This document shows positions 40,845 to 49,803 of a DNA stretch of 62,108 nucleotides, piece after piece (position 1 is the stretch's first letter; the number at the start of each line of letters is the position of its first letter). A program made the position numbers and the translations under genes. Source of the DNA: Lachnospiraceae bacterium. GTDB taxonomy: Bacteria; Bacillota; Clostridia; Lachnospirales; Lachnospiraceae. The stretch lies in assembly GCA_017405805.1 (NCBI GenBank), contig JAFQZU010000011.1, positions 1 through 62,108 on the forward strand, written 5' to 3'. The notes under the pieces were generated by a model that was not told where the DNA came from, did no database searches, and worked only from the letters and a program-made list of their open reading frames with translations.

Positions 40845-42929
40845 TTATTCCTCCCCCTCGGATCCTTCTTCGGAGGTCTCCTCCTCCTCGCCCGAATCCT
40901 CAGTGCTCTCCTCTTCTCCCTGATCCTCTCCGCCGTAGGTCACGACAAGGCCCAGCGCGTCGAGTTCACGGCGCTCCTCGTCCGTCACCGGGACGGTCAT
41001 ATAAATATCCATGTACGGCAGCACTTCCGTCAGGATCTGCCGCACCAGCTGTGTCGCGTATCTGGCGTCCGCCTGATACTCCACGTTGGGCCTGTCCACC
41101 ACTACGTAGATCGCGATCTTCGGATCCTCGTAGGGCGCGTATCCCATAAAGGAGACGATATATTCGTCGTTGCCGCGGGGAAGGGTCTCCGCCGTGCCGG
41201 TCTTTCCGCCGATCCGGTAGCCGGCCGGTCTGGCCGTCGATCCGGTCCCCTCTTTTCCTTCCACCACCTGCAGCGTGAACTCCCGGATCAGTTCGCTCGT
41301 ATCCTCCGAGATCGTCTTCTTAAGCAGGCGGGGCTCCGTGGTGGATATGGTGACGCCGCCCGGACTCGTGATCCTGCTCACCACATGCGGCTCGTAATAA
41401 TTTCCGCCGTTGATCAGAGAGCAGAAGCCCGTGATCATCTGGATCATGGTCGCGTTGAAATTCTGTCCGAACGCGTTGGTGGCAAGCGTGGCATCCGTCA
41501 TGGTCTTTGGATCGTGCAGGAACTGGTCCGTCCTGGCCTCATCCGCCAGATCGATCCCAGTCCTCAGGCTGAAATTGAAGATCCTCTGAAACTTTCCGAA
41601 GATCTCCTTTCCCTCCGCCATGGCCATCTCCATCAGGGCGACGTTGCAGGAGCGCTCTACGGCGCCGCTCACGTCGACGACCCCGTCGCCGTATGTATTG
41701 TGGCACTTGATCTGGAATCCGTCTATGTTCAATGAGCCGTTGCACGTAAAGGTGTCGTGTTCATGGACGGTCCCCGTCTCCAGTCCCGCCGCGACCGTAA
41801 AAGGCTTGACCGTGGATCCCGGTTCAAAATAGTCGCTGATGCAGAAATTCTTCCACAGCGCATTCAAATAGCGGGGCTTCTCGTCCTCCGACATCGTGAT
41901 CAGGTCGCCGTAGGTCAGATAGGTATCCGTGTTCTCGTCGTCGGCGTCCAGCTTGGGCATGCCCGCCAGCGCCGCGATATCATAGGGATTGTCCGCGTCA
42001 AAAGAGGGCGCCGACGCCATGGCCAGGACATTTCCTGTGTCCACCTCCATGATGATGCAGCCGACGTTGTTGGCGCCGTTTCCGTAGTGATATTCGTCCC
42101 TGTGCTCCTCGATGAAGGCCTGCAGGTACTTCTCACAGATGCTCTGGATGTTGGCGTCGATGGTCAGGATCAGGTTGTTGCCGTCCGTCGCGTCGATGGT
42201 GGTCCGCTCCATGCTCAGGGACTCGTCCAGATAGCCGTACTGCCGGCCCTCCACGCCGCGCAGCGTCTCGTCGTAGTACTTCTCCAGGCCCGCGTATCCC
42301 GTTCCTGAGGAAGAGGAAAAGCCCAGCACGTCGCTGGCCAGCGCCCCGTGGGGATAGGACCGCAGATATCCTGGTTCAAACCAGATTCCCATGATCTTGG
42401 AGAATTTCCGGTCCTCTGACTTGACCCTGGCGTCCTCTTCGGCCTTTTTGCCCTCTTCCACCCAGTCGAGATAGTCGCGCCGCTTGGAATAGGGGATATT
42501 CTTGAGCGCTATATAGTATTGGGATCCCGGATTGCTGGTGATGAAGGAGCGGATCTGCCCCCTGTCGATCCCCAGGTACTCGAGGGCGTCGAGCGTGGGC
42601 TCGAGATAGGCGTCTTTTTCCAGGATCTGCATGGAATCCACGATCACGTTGTAGACCAGCTGGCTGTCCGCGAGCACGGTCCCCTTGCTGTCCAGGATCT
42701 TTCCTCTCTTATAAGGAAGGAGCGTATTGTCATAGGCCTGCTGGGACAGCACTTGCATGGAATAGGCTGCGCCGTTGTCGCGGTTGATCAAAAAAAGCCT
42801 GATTCCCAGTCCGACAAAAGCCAGCAGCACCAAAACAAACAGCACTGCCAGCTTTCTCTGCATACTTATGGTAAATCGCCTGACGGCGCGTCGACCGCGC
42901 CGTCCCTTTTCATCGTCTTTTCTGCTCAT
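40845..42929 (-). CDS. Class B penicillin-binding protein (FtsI/SpoVD-like transpeptidase)
   Basis: Septal peptidoglycan transpeptidase. 694 aa: basic cytoplasmic tail, one transmembrane helix (about 27-47), dimerisation domain (50-220), and transpeptidase domain with SxxK at Ser372-Lys375 (GSTVKP), SxN at Ser427-Asn429 (RSCNVA) and KTG at 576-578 (GGKTGTAE). No PASTA domain, unlike SpoVD or PBP2x; the C-terminus is a roughly 35-residue Glu/Ser-rich acidic tail. It lies between ftsL and mraY, pointing to the division PBP (ftsI/pbpB role). Confidence 0.93.
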   Translation of the reverse strand: MSRKDDEKGRRGRRAVRRFTISMQRKLAVLFVLVLLAFVGLGIRLFLINRDNGAAYSMQVLSQQAYDNTLLPYKRGKILDSKGTVLADSQLVYNVIVDSMQILEKDAYLEPTLDALEYLGIDRGQIRSFITSNPGSQYYIALKNIPYSKRRDYLDWVEEGKKAEEDARVKSEDRKFSKIMGIWFEPGYLRSYPHGALASDVLGFSSSSGTGYAGLEKYYDETLRGVEGRQYGYLDESLSMERTTIDATDGNNLILTIDANIQSICEKYLQAFIEEHRDEYHYGNGANNVGCIIMEVDTGNVLAMASAPSFDADNPYDIAALAGMPKLDADDENTDTYLTYGDLITMSEDEKPRYLNALWKNFCISDYFEPGSTVKPFTVAAGLETGTVHEHDTFTCNGSLNIDGFQIKCHNTYGDGVVDVSGAVERSCNVALMEMAMAEGKEIFGKFQRIFNFSLRTGIDLADEARTDQFLHDPKTMTDATLATNAFGQNFNATMIQMITGFCSLINGGNYYEPHVVSRITSPGGVTISTTEPRLLKKTISEDTSELIREFTLQVVEGKEGTGSTARPAGYRIGGKTGTAETLPRGNDEYIVSFMGYAPYEDPKIAIYVVVDRPNVEYQADARYATQLVRQILTEVLPYMDIYMTVPVTDEERRELDALGLVVTYGGEDQGEEESTEDSGEEEETSEEGSEGEE

Positions 42930-42964
42930 CTTTTCCCATCTGCCGCCCGAAGGATCCCTTCGGT

Positions 42965-43480
42965 CTACCTTCCCAGATCCTGCACCTGCCGGACCATGTC
43001 CTCCTTTTTATCGGAGTAGATGATGATCTGGTCCTTCTCCGCGTTCTTCATTCCCAGCTCCTGCGTGGCGATCCGCCGGATCTCCTCCAGGTCCACGCCG
43101 GCGTTGATCGACGCGTAGTTTTCATTGTTGGCGGCACGCATCTCCGTGAGCTGCGTCTCGAGCGCGGCCACCTCTCTGGATGTTCTGGTCAGATCCGCCT
43201 GCAGTTTGATGTAGCCGATCAGAATGAGGGTCACGGCCGCGACCAGAAGGCCCATAAACGCCGCATTCCGCAGATTCATGCGGAAGGCCCGCTCCCTCCT
43301 TCGCGCGATCTTGTTCTCGATGTCGCCCTTTCGGATCGGGATCGGCGCCGCCTCCTGCCAGAAATCGCCGGGCGCTTCGCTGCCGTACATATAGGGGGAC
43401 GTCTGCCGCTGCGGGCGGCGGACATTTCTTCTTCCCGCCGATGCGTATGTAGTTTTTCTCGCTCCTGAAGCCCTGATCAT
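42965..43480 (-). CDS. ftsL: FtsL/DivIC-like septum protein
   Basis: 171 aa: basic cytoplasmic region of about 70 residues, one transmembrane helix ([22 protein letters not shown]), then a leucine-zipper-like coiled coil ([45 protein letters not shown]). Topology and position between rsmH and the PBP identify it as the FtsL component of the divisome. Its start overlaps the rsmH stop codon by 4 bases. Confidence 0.88.
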   Translation of the reverse strand: MIRASGARKTTYASAGRRNVRRPQRQTSPYMYGSEAPGDFWQEAAPIPIRKGDIENKIARRRERAFRMNLRNAAFMGLLVAAVTLILIGYIKLQADLTRTSREVAALETQLTEMRAANNENYASINAGVDLEEIRRIATQELGMKNAEKDQIIIYSDKKEDMVRQVQDLGR

Positions 43481-44427
43481 AGCTGTTCTGTCCTCTTTTC
43501 AAAAACACGCAGACCCGCGCTCGCGCTGCGTCTGTTCCGCTCCAGTTCCTCTTCCGACGGCTTTACCGCTTTTCTCGTCAGCACCTTTCCCTTCGAGACT
43601 CTCCCGCACGTGCATACGGGAAAAGAAGGAGGGCAGATGCAGGGATTCTCCGCATTCCGGAAGGCATTCTTCACGATGCGGTCCTCCAGGGAATGAAAAG
43701 TGATCACACAGAGTCTTCCGCCCGGTGCCAGAAGATCGATCATGGTGTCCAGCGAATCCCGCAGGACGTCCAGTTCACGGTTGCAGGCAATGCGGAGGGC
43801 TTGAAAAGTCCTCTTGGAGGGATGACCGCCCTTCTCTCTCATCTTGCGGGGAATGGCGTCCCGGATCACGGCGTTCAGCTGTCCCGCCCTGACGACGGGC
43901 TCCTCCTGCCGCATCTTCACGATCCCTGCGGCGATCCTGGCCGCGAAACGCTCCTCGCCGTACTCCCGCAGGATCCGGGTCAGTTCCTTTTCAGACCATG
44001 TGTTGACGATGGTCTCGGCCGTCAGCGACCCGTCCTGATCCATACGCATGTCCAGCGGCGCATCGTCCTCCCTGTAGGTAAAGCCTCTCTCGGGATTGTC
44101 CAGCTGGAAGGAGGAGACGCCCAGATCCAGAAGGATCCCGTCGACGGCTGCGATGCCGCAGTCCGCAAGGACTGCCGCCATATTTTCATAGTTGTCGTGT
44201 ACCAGCTTCACGCGGTCGGCAAAAGGCGCAAGCCGCTGTCCCGCCGCCGCCAGCGCGTCCGTGTCCTGGTCGATCCCGATCAGCCGGCCGCCCTGCGTCA
44301 GCTGCGACGCCGTCTCATACGCGTGGCCGCCGCCGCCCAGGGTGCCGTCCACATAGATCCCGTCGGGCTTCACCCGCAGATATTCTCTGACTTCCCGCGC
44401 CAGAACCGGTACATGCTCAAATTTCAA
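43477..44427 (-). CDS. rsmH: 16S rRNA (cytosine(1402)-N4)-methyltransferase
   Basis: Methylates C1402 in the ribosomal P site. 316 aa if started at TTG 44427 ([13 protein letters not shown]), which lies inside the end of mraZ and has GGGGAACGGA just upstream; the in-frame ATG 54 bases earlier is deep in mraZ and unlikely. Motifs: [14 protein letters not shown] (SAM loop), [34 protein letters not shown], and [17 protein letters not shown]. The start choice is inferred from homology. Confidence 0.94.
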   Translation of the reverse strand: MKFEHVPVLAREVREYLRVKPDGIYVDGTLGGGGHAYETASQLTQGGRLIGIDQDTDALAAAGQRLAPFADRVKLVHDNYENMAAVLADCGIAAVDGILLDLGVSSFQLDNPERGFTYREDDAPLDMRMDQDGSLTAETIVNTWSEKELTRILREYGEERFAARIAAGIVKMRQEEPVVRAGQLNAVIRDAIPRKMREKGGHPSKRTFQALRIACNRELDVLRDSLDTMIDLLAPGGRLCVITFHSLEDRIVKNAFRNAENPCICPPSFPVCTCGRVSKGKVLTRKAVKPSEEELERNRRSASAGLRVFEKRTEQL

Positions 44428-44857
44428 ATCCGTTCCCCAGCATCTCTTCGGCGATCTCGTTGATCTCGCCAAGCTCTTCATCCGTCATGGCCTGATCCCA
44501 GAGCGCCTTGCTCCAGACCTCGATCCGCGAGCCGACTCCCACCAGTACCACATCTTTATCAATTTCCGCCGCCTCCCGCAGATTGGCGGGGATCAGGATC
44601 CTGCCCTGCCTGTCCAGTTCCGCCTCGTTGGCGCCGGACAGAAAATAGCGGACCAGCTGGCGCTGCTTCTTTACGTTGTAAGGAATATCCGTGAGGCGCG
44701 CAACGAACTTCTCCCAGTCCTCCATGGCATAAATGCACAGACACCGGTCCAGACTGCGCGCGATCACGCACCGGTCTCCCAGGGCCTCTCTGAATTTAGC
44801 CGGAACGATCATTCTTCCCTTCGCATCCAGGGAATGACCGTATTCTCCCATGAACAT
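44417..44857 (-). CDS. mraZ: Transcriptional regulator MraZ
   Basis: DNA-binding protein that represses its own division/cell-wall operon. 146 aa starting [27 protein letters not shown]; two AbrB-like swapped-hairpin domains, the second with [18 protein letters not shown] (the DxxGR signature in both). GGAGG precedes the ATG. Its promoter and three 10-bp-spaced target repeats lie directly upstream. Confidence 0.97.
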   Translation of the reverse strand: MFMGEYGHSLDAKGRMIVPAKFREALGDRCVIARSLDRCLCIYAMEDWEKFVARLTDIPYNVKKQRQLVRYFLSGANEAELDRQGRILIPANLREAAEIDKDVVLVGVGSRIEVWSKALWDQAMTDEELGEINEIAEEMLGNGFEI

Positions 44858-44861
44858 GTTG

Positions 44862-44887
44862 CACTTTCCTCCACTTCACACCACTTT
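44862..44887 (-). promoter_or_regulatory. MraZ operator: three 10-bp-spaced boxes
   Basis: Minus-strand AAAGTGG, GAAGTGG and AAAGTG occur at exact 10-bp intervals (44862, 44872 and 44882 on the plus strand as CACTTT/CACTTC/CACTTT), between the -10 and the ribosome binding site of mraZ. This matches the direct-repeat MraZ boxes known in other bacteria. Confidence 0.8.
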
Positions 44888-44894
44888 CCACCCC

Positions 44895-44923
44895 ATAATA
44901 CCAATTCGGGCGTTTCTTTTCAA
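44895..44923 (-). promoter_or_regulatory. SigA promoter of the mraZ division cluster
   Basis: Minus-strand TTGAAA (44918-44923), 17-bp spacer, TATTAT (44895-44900); MraZ boxes lie immediately downstream. Confidence 0.8.
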
Positions 44924-44968
44924 GCCTCTGTTGGCCTGCAGCAGTGTGGAAATGGACGGACCGGCCGG

Positions 44969-45841
44969 TCAGGCCCTCTCTTTTTTCCTGCGGCTCATGA
45001 TCACGATCTCCACTACGATGCAGACCGCCGCAACGGCAAGTCCCAGCGCCATGGATACCGGGATCCTGGTCCCCGTGATGTAAAGCTGGTCGGTCCGGAT
45101 CAGTTCGATCCAGGCGCGCCCGATGCCGTACCCGGCAAAATACAAAAGCGCCATCTCCCCGTCAAAATGCTTTTTCTTAAGAAGGAACAGCATCAGCAGG
45201 AGCAGGCCGAGGTTCCAGAGCCCCTCGTACAAAAAGGTGGGATGGACCTGGATATAATTGGTCCCCTCCGTCATATGCGCGCGGATCAGTTCGGAGATGT
45301 CCCTCTCCCGGACCATGGAGACCGGAAGCCGCATGGCCAGAAGCGAATCCGTATACTCTCCGAACACTTCCCTGTTAAAGAAATTCCCCCAGCGCCCGAT
45401 GATCTGTCCAAGGACCAGGCCGTAGGAGCAGGTATCCATCATGAGCGGGACCGACAGCTTCTTCCTTCGCGCATAGATCGCGACCGTCAGAACGCCCGCG
45501 ATGACACCGCCGTAGATGGCGAGCCCGCCGCCCCTGAGATTGAAGATCTGCAGCAGATCGTCCTTGTAGTAGTCCCAGCTGAAGATCACGTAATAGATCC
45601 TCGCCCCGACGATCGTGAAAATGATGAGCCAGATACCCAGATCCCAGTAGTGATCCGGATTCTGCCCCGTTCTTTTCGCGATCCAGGCCGCCATGGACAG
45701 GCCGGCCAGCATGGCGCAGGCGATGATGATGCCGTACAGGGCGATGCTGAAGTTTCCGATCACGAAGGACTTGGGAACATCGCGCAGGTATATGCCCAGA
45801 TGCGGGAAGGCGATGTCCATATCTCCCATTATTTCAACCAT
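44969..45841 (-). CDS. lgt: Prolipoprotein diacylglyceryl transferase
   Basis: Attaches diacylglycerol to the lipobox cysteine of prolipoproteins, such as the BMP lipoprotein encoded at 51452. 290 aa from ATG 45841 (an AGGAG lies 14 bases upstream; the frame is open 22 codons further). About seven transmembrane helices; the signature GQIIGRWGNFFNREVFGEYTDS and VHPTFLYEGLWNLGL are present. It stands alone, upstream of the mraZ cluster. Confidence 0.94.
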   Translation of the reverse strand: MVEIMGDMDIAFPHLGIYLRDVPKSFVIGNFSIALYGIIIACAMLAGLSMAAWIAKRTGQNPDHYWDLGIWLIIFTIVGARIYYVIFSWDYYKDDLLQIFNLRGGGLAIYGGVIAGVLTVAIYARRKKLSVPLMMDTCSYGLVLGQIIGRWGNFFNREVFGEYTDSLLAMRLPVSMVRERDISELIRAHMTEGTNYIQVHPTFLYEGLWNLGLLLLMLFLLKKKHFDGEMALLYFAGYGIGRAWIELIRTDQLYITGTRIPVSMALGLAVAAVCIVVEIVIMSRRKKERA

Positions 45842-45907
45842 ATATAGACAGTTATCTCCTTGCTCTTTACTATATCTTGTATCATAATAGCATAACAATT
45901 GTGTCAT

Positions 45908-46157
45908 GTGTCGGATTTACAATATTTAAAAATGACGAAATTCGTAACTGAAAATTAATGATTTTTGTACACCCGAAATAAAAATTTCACTTGACAAGAT
46001 CACAATATCTTGTATTTGTTACAGAAATACGCACCCACATGTGCATAACCCTCCTGTTTTCGGAAATATCCGACGCTTGCGCCCCTGATTTCCGACAATT
46101 TTGCGCACAAAAAAGAGACAGTCGCCTGTCTCCTCCTGAATTCATCCTTAATTATAT
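45908..46157. other. Gene-free AT-rich upstream region of lgt
   Basis: No coding frame is supported. One perfect DnaA-box consensus (TGTGCATAA, 46040-46048) is present in isolation. A candidate lgt -10 (TATTAT on the minus strand near 45886) lacks a clear -35. Confidence 0.4.
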
Positions 46158-46261
46158 GTCGTATATATGCGCCACAGAATTATAAATGGTCACGGCTCGC
46201 CATGTCGTATATATGCGCCGCAGAGCTTTAGTGGTCACGGCTCAAGGCGCATATATACGAC
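46158..46261. repeat. Palindromic element with three arms downstream of ychF
   Basis: GTCGTATATATGCGCC occurs at 46158-46173 and 46204-46219, and its reverse complement at 46246-46261. Between the arms lie two related cassettes containing TGGTCACGGCTC. The last two arms make a perfect 16-bp inverted repeat with a 26-base loop. It starts right after the minus-strand ychF stop codon, so in RNA it forms a strong 3' hairpin. A second copy is at 47616-47673. Confidence 0.9.
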
Positions 46262-46269
46262 AATTATTT

Positions 46270-47367
46270 TTATACATTGAAGCGGAACAGGATCACATCC
46301 CCATCCTTAACGACATAATCCTTCCCTTCCATCCCGACAAGACCCTTCTCTCTCGCCGCCGCAAGGGATCCCTCCCGAAGCAGCACTTCGTAGTTGACGA
46401 CCTCCGCCTTGATAAAGCCTCTCTCAAAATCACTGTGGATCTTGCCGGCCGCCTGGGGCGCCTTCGTCCCGATCTTGATGGTCCAGGCCCTGCACTCGTC
46501 CTCTCCCGCCGTGAGGAAGCTCATCAGGCCGAGTGTCCGGTAACTGGCGCGGACCAGCTTCTCCAGGCCCGACTCCTTGAGGCCGAGGTCCTCTAGGAAC
46601 ATCGCTTTCTCCTCATCGTCGAGCTCCGCGATCTCCGACTCGATGCTGGCGCAGATCACGAAGACTTCCGAGCCGTGCGCGGCGGCGTACTCCCGCACCT
46701 TCTGCACACCTTCGTTGCTGGCGGCGTCGTCCGCCAGCTCATCCTCGGATACATTGGCTGCATAGATCACGGGCTTGGAGGTCAGGAGATTGTATTCCGA
46801 AAACCACTTCGCCTCCTCGTCGCTCTCCGTCTCGAGGGAAGAGGCGGGCTCCCCGCTCTCCAGGTGGGCTTTGATCCTCTGCAGAAGGGCCATTTCGCGG
46901 CCGGCTTCCTTATCCATTTTGGCGGTCCTTGCCACCTTGGAGATCCTGCGCTCCAGCACTTCCAGATCCGCGAAGATCAGTTCCAGCTCGATCGTTTCGA
47001 TATCCCGCAGGGGATCAATGCTGCCGTCCACATGCACGACATTGGGATCCTCAAAGCACCGCACCACATGCACGATCGCGTCCACTTCGCGGATGTTTGC
47101 AAGGAACTGGTTTCCGAGGCCCTCGCCCTTGGAGGCGCCCTTCACGAGTCCTGCGATGTCCACGAACTCAATGACAGCTGGCGTCACCTTCTTCGTGTGG
47201 TACAGTTCTCCCAGCTGCTTGATCCTCTCGTCCGGCACGGGGACGACGCCCACGTTGGGGTCAATGGTGCAGAAGGGATAGTTGGCCGCTTCCGCGCCGG
47301 CTTTGGTCAAAGAATTAAAAAGTGTGCTCTTGCCCACGTTGGGAAGGCCTACGATACCTAATTTCAT
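46270..47367 (-). CDS. ychF: Redox-regulated ATPase/GTPase YchF (OLA1 family)
   Basis: P-loop protein of the Obg-related family that binds ATP and ribosomes. 365 aa: GLPNVGKSTLFNSLTKAGAEAANYPFCTIDPNVG (G1 and switch I), DIAGLVKGASKGEGLGNQFL, a coiled-coil insert (about 130-200), and a C-terminal TGS domain (ECRAWTIKIGTKAPQAAGKIHSDFERGFIKAEVV). It follows a truncated aldo/keto reductase frame by 34 bases and may be translated with it. Confidence 0.96.
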   Translation of the reverse strand: MKLGIVGLPNVGKSTLFNSLTKAGAEAANYPFCTIDPNVGVVPVPDERIKQLGELYHTKKVTPAVIEFVDIAGLVKGASKGEGLGNQFLANIREVDAIVHVVRCFEDPNVVHVDGSIDPLRDIETIELELIFADLEVLERRISKVARTAKMDKEAGREMALLQRIKAHLESGEPASSLETESDEEAKWFSEYNLLTSKPVIYAANVSEDELADDAASNEGVQKVREYAAAHGSEVFVICASIESEIAELDDEEKAMFLEDLGLKESGLEKLVRASYRTLGLMSFLTAGEDECRAWTIKIGTKAPQAAGKIHSDFERGFIKAEVVNYEVLLREGSLAAAREKGLVGMEGKDYVVKDGDVILFRFNV

Positions 47368-47401
47368 CTGTCTGTATTCCTCCGAAACAATTTCTGTTTA
47401 T

Positions 47402-47542
47402 TCAAACATCTCCGCCGCCCGCTTCCATGAACAGATCCACCATTTTTTTGGTCTGTTCGATATCGGTAAGAGGGCCCTTTCTGGGCAGGCGCATCAGACC
47501 AAATCCAAGCTTTCCGGTTTCCCTGACAATTCTCTCTTCCAT
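47402..47542 (-). pseudogene. Truncated aldo/keto reductase N-terminus (46 codons)
   Basis: The frame reads MEERIVRETGKLGFGLMRLP, then PLTDIEQTKKMVDLFMEAG, then GGDV and stops. This is the N-terminal strand-helix of the clostridial aldo/keto reductase family, cut off where the catalytic YFDTA segment should begin. It has a perfect AAGGAGG 5-6 bases before the ATG, so it may still be translated. Most of the gene (about 300 codons) is missing and ychF follows at once. It is either a deletion remnant or a leader ORF. Confidence 0.75.
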
Positions 47543-47615
47543 CTGTCCCTCCTTCGGATGGCATGCTCCTATTAAAAACTACCTGTCAGCACAATCTATG
47601 AATCTATCTTTTGCA

Positions 47616-47673
47616 GTCGTATATATGCGCCGCAGAGCTTTAGTGGTCACGGCGCAAGGCGCATATATACGAC
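47616..47673. repeat. Palindromic element, second copy
   Basis: 16-bp perfect inverted repeat (GTCGTATATATGCGCC at 47616-47631, complement at 47658-47673) with the loop GCAGAGCTTTAGTGGTCACGGC-type cassette, identical but for one base to 46204-46261. It lies 4 bases beyond the stop codon of the minus-strand permease gene. Confidence 0.9.
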
Positions 47674-47676
47674 GTA

Positions 47677-48693
47677 TCATCTTTCCTCGCGGAAATACGG
47701 TATTCCAAGTCCCTCCGGCGGCTGATTCTCCCTCTTCTTCTTCATACTGGAGATGATCAGGACCACCAGCGTGACGACATAGGGGAGCATCTTATAGAGC
47801 TCCTTCAGCGCCAGCCGCGTCCCGGTCGGGATGTACAGGTAAAGGATATAAAGCCCTCCGAAGAGGATGGACGCGAAAACGCTCAGGTCCGGACGCCACA
47901 CCGTAAAGATGACCAGTGCGATGGCAAGCCATCCGCGGTCGCCGAAGGCGTCGTTGGACCAGACGCCGCAGGCGTAGTCCATGACATAATACAGGCCGCC
48001 GAGCCCCGCGATCATGCTGCCCAGGCAGGTCGCCACGTACTTATAGCGGCCGACGGGGATGCCCGCCGCATCCGCCGTGGCAGGGTTCTCACCCACCGCC
48101 CGCAGGTTCAGGCCGATGCGGGTCCTGCGGATCACATAGGCTGTGACAAAGGCGATAATGATCGCCGCGTAAGCGAGAAAACTGTAGGAAAGGAAGATCT
48201 TTCCAAACCAGGACAGATTGTCCGCAAAGGGCAGCTTTTTGCTGAAATACTGGCTCGTCGTGGTGAGCGCGATGGAGGGCACCTCCGAGCCGGTCAGCTT
48301 GATCAGGGATCCGCCAAAAAAGTTGCCGAACCCGATACCGAACGTGGTGAGCGACAGACCTGCCACGTTCTGGTTGGCCCGCAGACTGATGGTGAGAAAG
48401 CTGTAGATCAGTCCCATCATCAAAGAGCCCAGAAGGGAGCATACCAGCGGGATCATGATGATCAAAAAGGCATTGACGGGCGCGCCGGCGTTCAGTCTCT
48501 GCTCATAGAGGAAGGCGCCGATGACGCCGCTGATGCCGCCCACATACATGATGCCGGGAATACCCAGGTTCAGATTGCCCGCCTTCTCGGTGATGGTCTC
48601 GCCGGTCGAACCGTAAAGGAGCGGAATCCCCTGCGCCACCGCGCGGGGCAGGAAAGATACGAGAAACGCTCCGAGTGATGCAAGGGCGCCCAT
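47677..48693 (-). CDS. BMP-type nucleoside ABC transporter permease (NupQ/YufQ family)
   Basis: Inner-membrane subunit of a sugar/nucleoside-type importer. 338 aa, about nine transmembrane helices; family text GIPLLYGSTGETITEKAGNLNLGIPGIMYVGG and VGENPATADAAGIPVGRYKYVATCLGSMIAGLGG (cytoplasmic loop for the ATPase). Starts 3 bases after the other permease gene; last gene of the transporter unit. Confidence 0.92.
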   Translation of the reverse strand: MGALASLGAFLVSFLPRAVAQGIPLLYGSTGETITEKAGNLNLGIPGIMYVGGISGVIGAFLYEQRLNAGAPVNAFLIIMIPLVCSLLGSLMMGLIYSFLTISLRANQNVAGLSLTTFGIGFGNFFGGSLIKLTGSEVPSIALTTTSQYFSKKLPFADNLSWFGKIFLSYSFLAYAAIIIAFVTAYVIRRTRIGLNLRAVGENPATADAAGIPVGRYKYVATCLGSMIAGLGGLYYVMDYACGVWSNDAFGDRGWLAIALVIFTVWRPDLSVFASILFGGLYILYLYIPTGTRLALKELYKMLPYVVTLVVLIISSMKKKRENQPPEGLGIPYFREER

Positions 48694-48696
48694 GAC

Positions 48697-49794
48697 TCAG
48701 TCCTCCTTCCTTTCCTTCTTGCGGAATATAAGCTGATAATTGACGAAGAATTCACTGGCGATGATGCAGAACAGGATGACGCCCGTCAGGATGTCCGCAT
48801 AGGAGGCGTTCAGACCGAAATCGGAGGAGATGGCGCTCGCGCCGCGCTCCATGAACACGATCAGGAAACTCGTCAGGATCATCGCAAAGGGATTGAACTG
48901 CGCAAGCCACGCCACCATGACGGCGGTAAAACCGCGCCCGCCCGAGATGGACGTCGTCACGGTGTGGTTGGTGCCCGCCACCAGCAGGAGGCCTGCAATG
49001 CCGCAGAGCGCGCCAGAAAGCGCCATGGTCCGCATGATGACCTTTTCCACCTTGATCCCGATGTAGCGGGCCGTCTTCTCGGAGCCGCCCACGACGGAGA
49101 TCTCATAGCCGTGCTTGCTGTAGCGAAGGTAAAAATACACGAAGACGGTCAGCGCCGCCACGACCAGGATATTGATCAGATATTTGTTGTTCCCGATCGA
49201 GGGAAACCATCCATTCTGGGTGGACTGGTTGATGATGCCGATCTGGCCCGCTCCCTTGGGGACCTCCCAGACGATGACGAAGAAGGCGACCAGCTGCGTG
49301 GCCACATAGTTCATCATCAGCGTGAACAGCGTCTCGTTGGTATTCCAGTAAGCTTTGAAGAAAGCCGGGATCACGCCCCACAGCGCGCCGGCCGCGATGC
49401 TGGCCACGATCATGATCGGAAGAAGGGCCGCTGTAGGGAGATCGCCCAGAAGGATCATGCAGGCCGCCGTCGCCAGCGCTCCCACCAGGATCTGTCCCTC
49501 GCCGCCGACGTTCCAGAACTTCATCTTAAAGGCCGGCGTCACGGCGATGGAGACGCACAGAAGGATGGCGATATTCTGCATCAGCACCCAGAACTTGCGC
49601 GCCGTGCCGAAGGACCCCTTGAAGATGGCGCCGTAGACGCCGACGGGATTGAGTCCCGTCACCATGGTCGTGATCAGGGCGTCCAGCGCAAAGGCGATCA
49701 GGATCGCCAGGATCCGGATCCCCCAGGCGCGGTACCAGTTCAGGGATTTTCTTTTGACGATATGAAAAAGAGGTTCGTGTACCTTTTCTCTCAT
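48697..49794 (-). CDS. BMP-type nucleoside ABC transporter permease (NupP/YufP family)
   Basis: Second membrane subunit. 365 aa with about nine transmembrane helices after a cytoplasmic start; contains FKMKFWNVGGEGQILVGALA and VVGGSEKTARYIGIKVEKVIMRTMALSGALCGIAGLLLVAG, typical of this permease family. It lies 9 bases after the ATPase gene. Confidence 0.92.
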   Translation of the reverse strand: MREKVHEPLFHIVKRKSLNWYRAWGIRILAILIAFALDALITTMVTGLNPVGVYGAIFKGSFGTARKFWVLMQNIAILLCVSIAVTPAFKMKFWNVGGEGQILVGALATAACMILLGDLPTAALLPIMIVASIAAGALWGVIPAFFKAYWNTNETLFTLMMNYVATQLVAFFVIVWEVPKGAGQIGIINQSTQNGWFPSIGNNKYLINILVVAALTVFVYFYLRYSKHGYEISVVGGSEKTARYIGIKVEKVIMRTMALSGALCGIAGLLLVAGTNHTVTTSISGGRGFTAVMVAWLAQFNPFAMILTSFLIVFMERGASAISSDFGLNASYADILTGVILFCIIASEFFVNYQLIFRKKERKED

Positions 49795-49803
49795 GCCTCT
49801 TTG

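Noticed and set aside
45991-46185. 64-codon plus-strand frame between lgt and ychF
   Set aside because: No ribosome binding site, no family resemblance, and it runs into the palindromic element.
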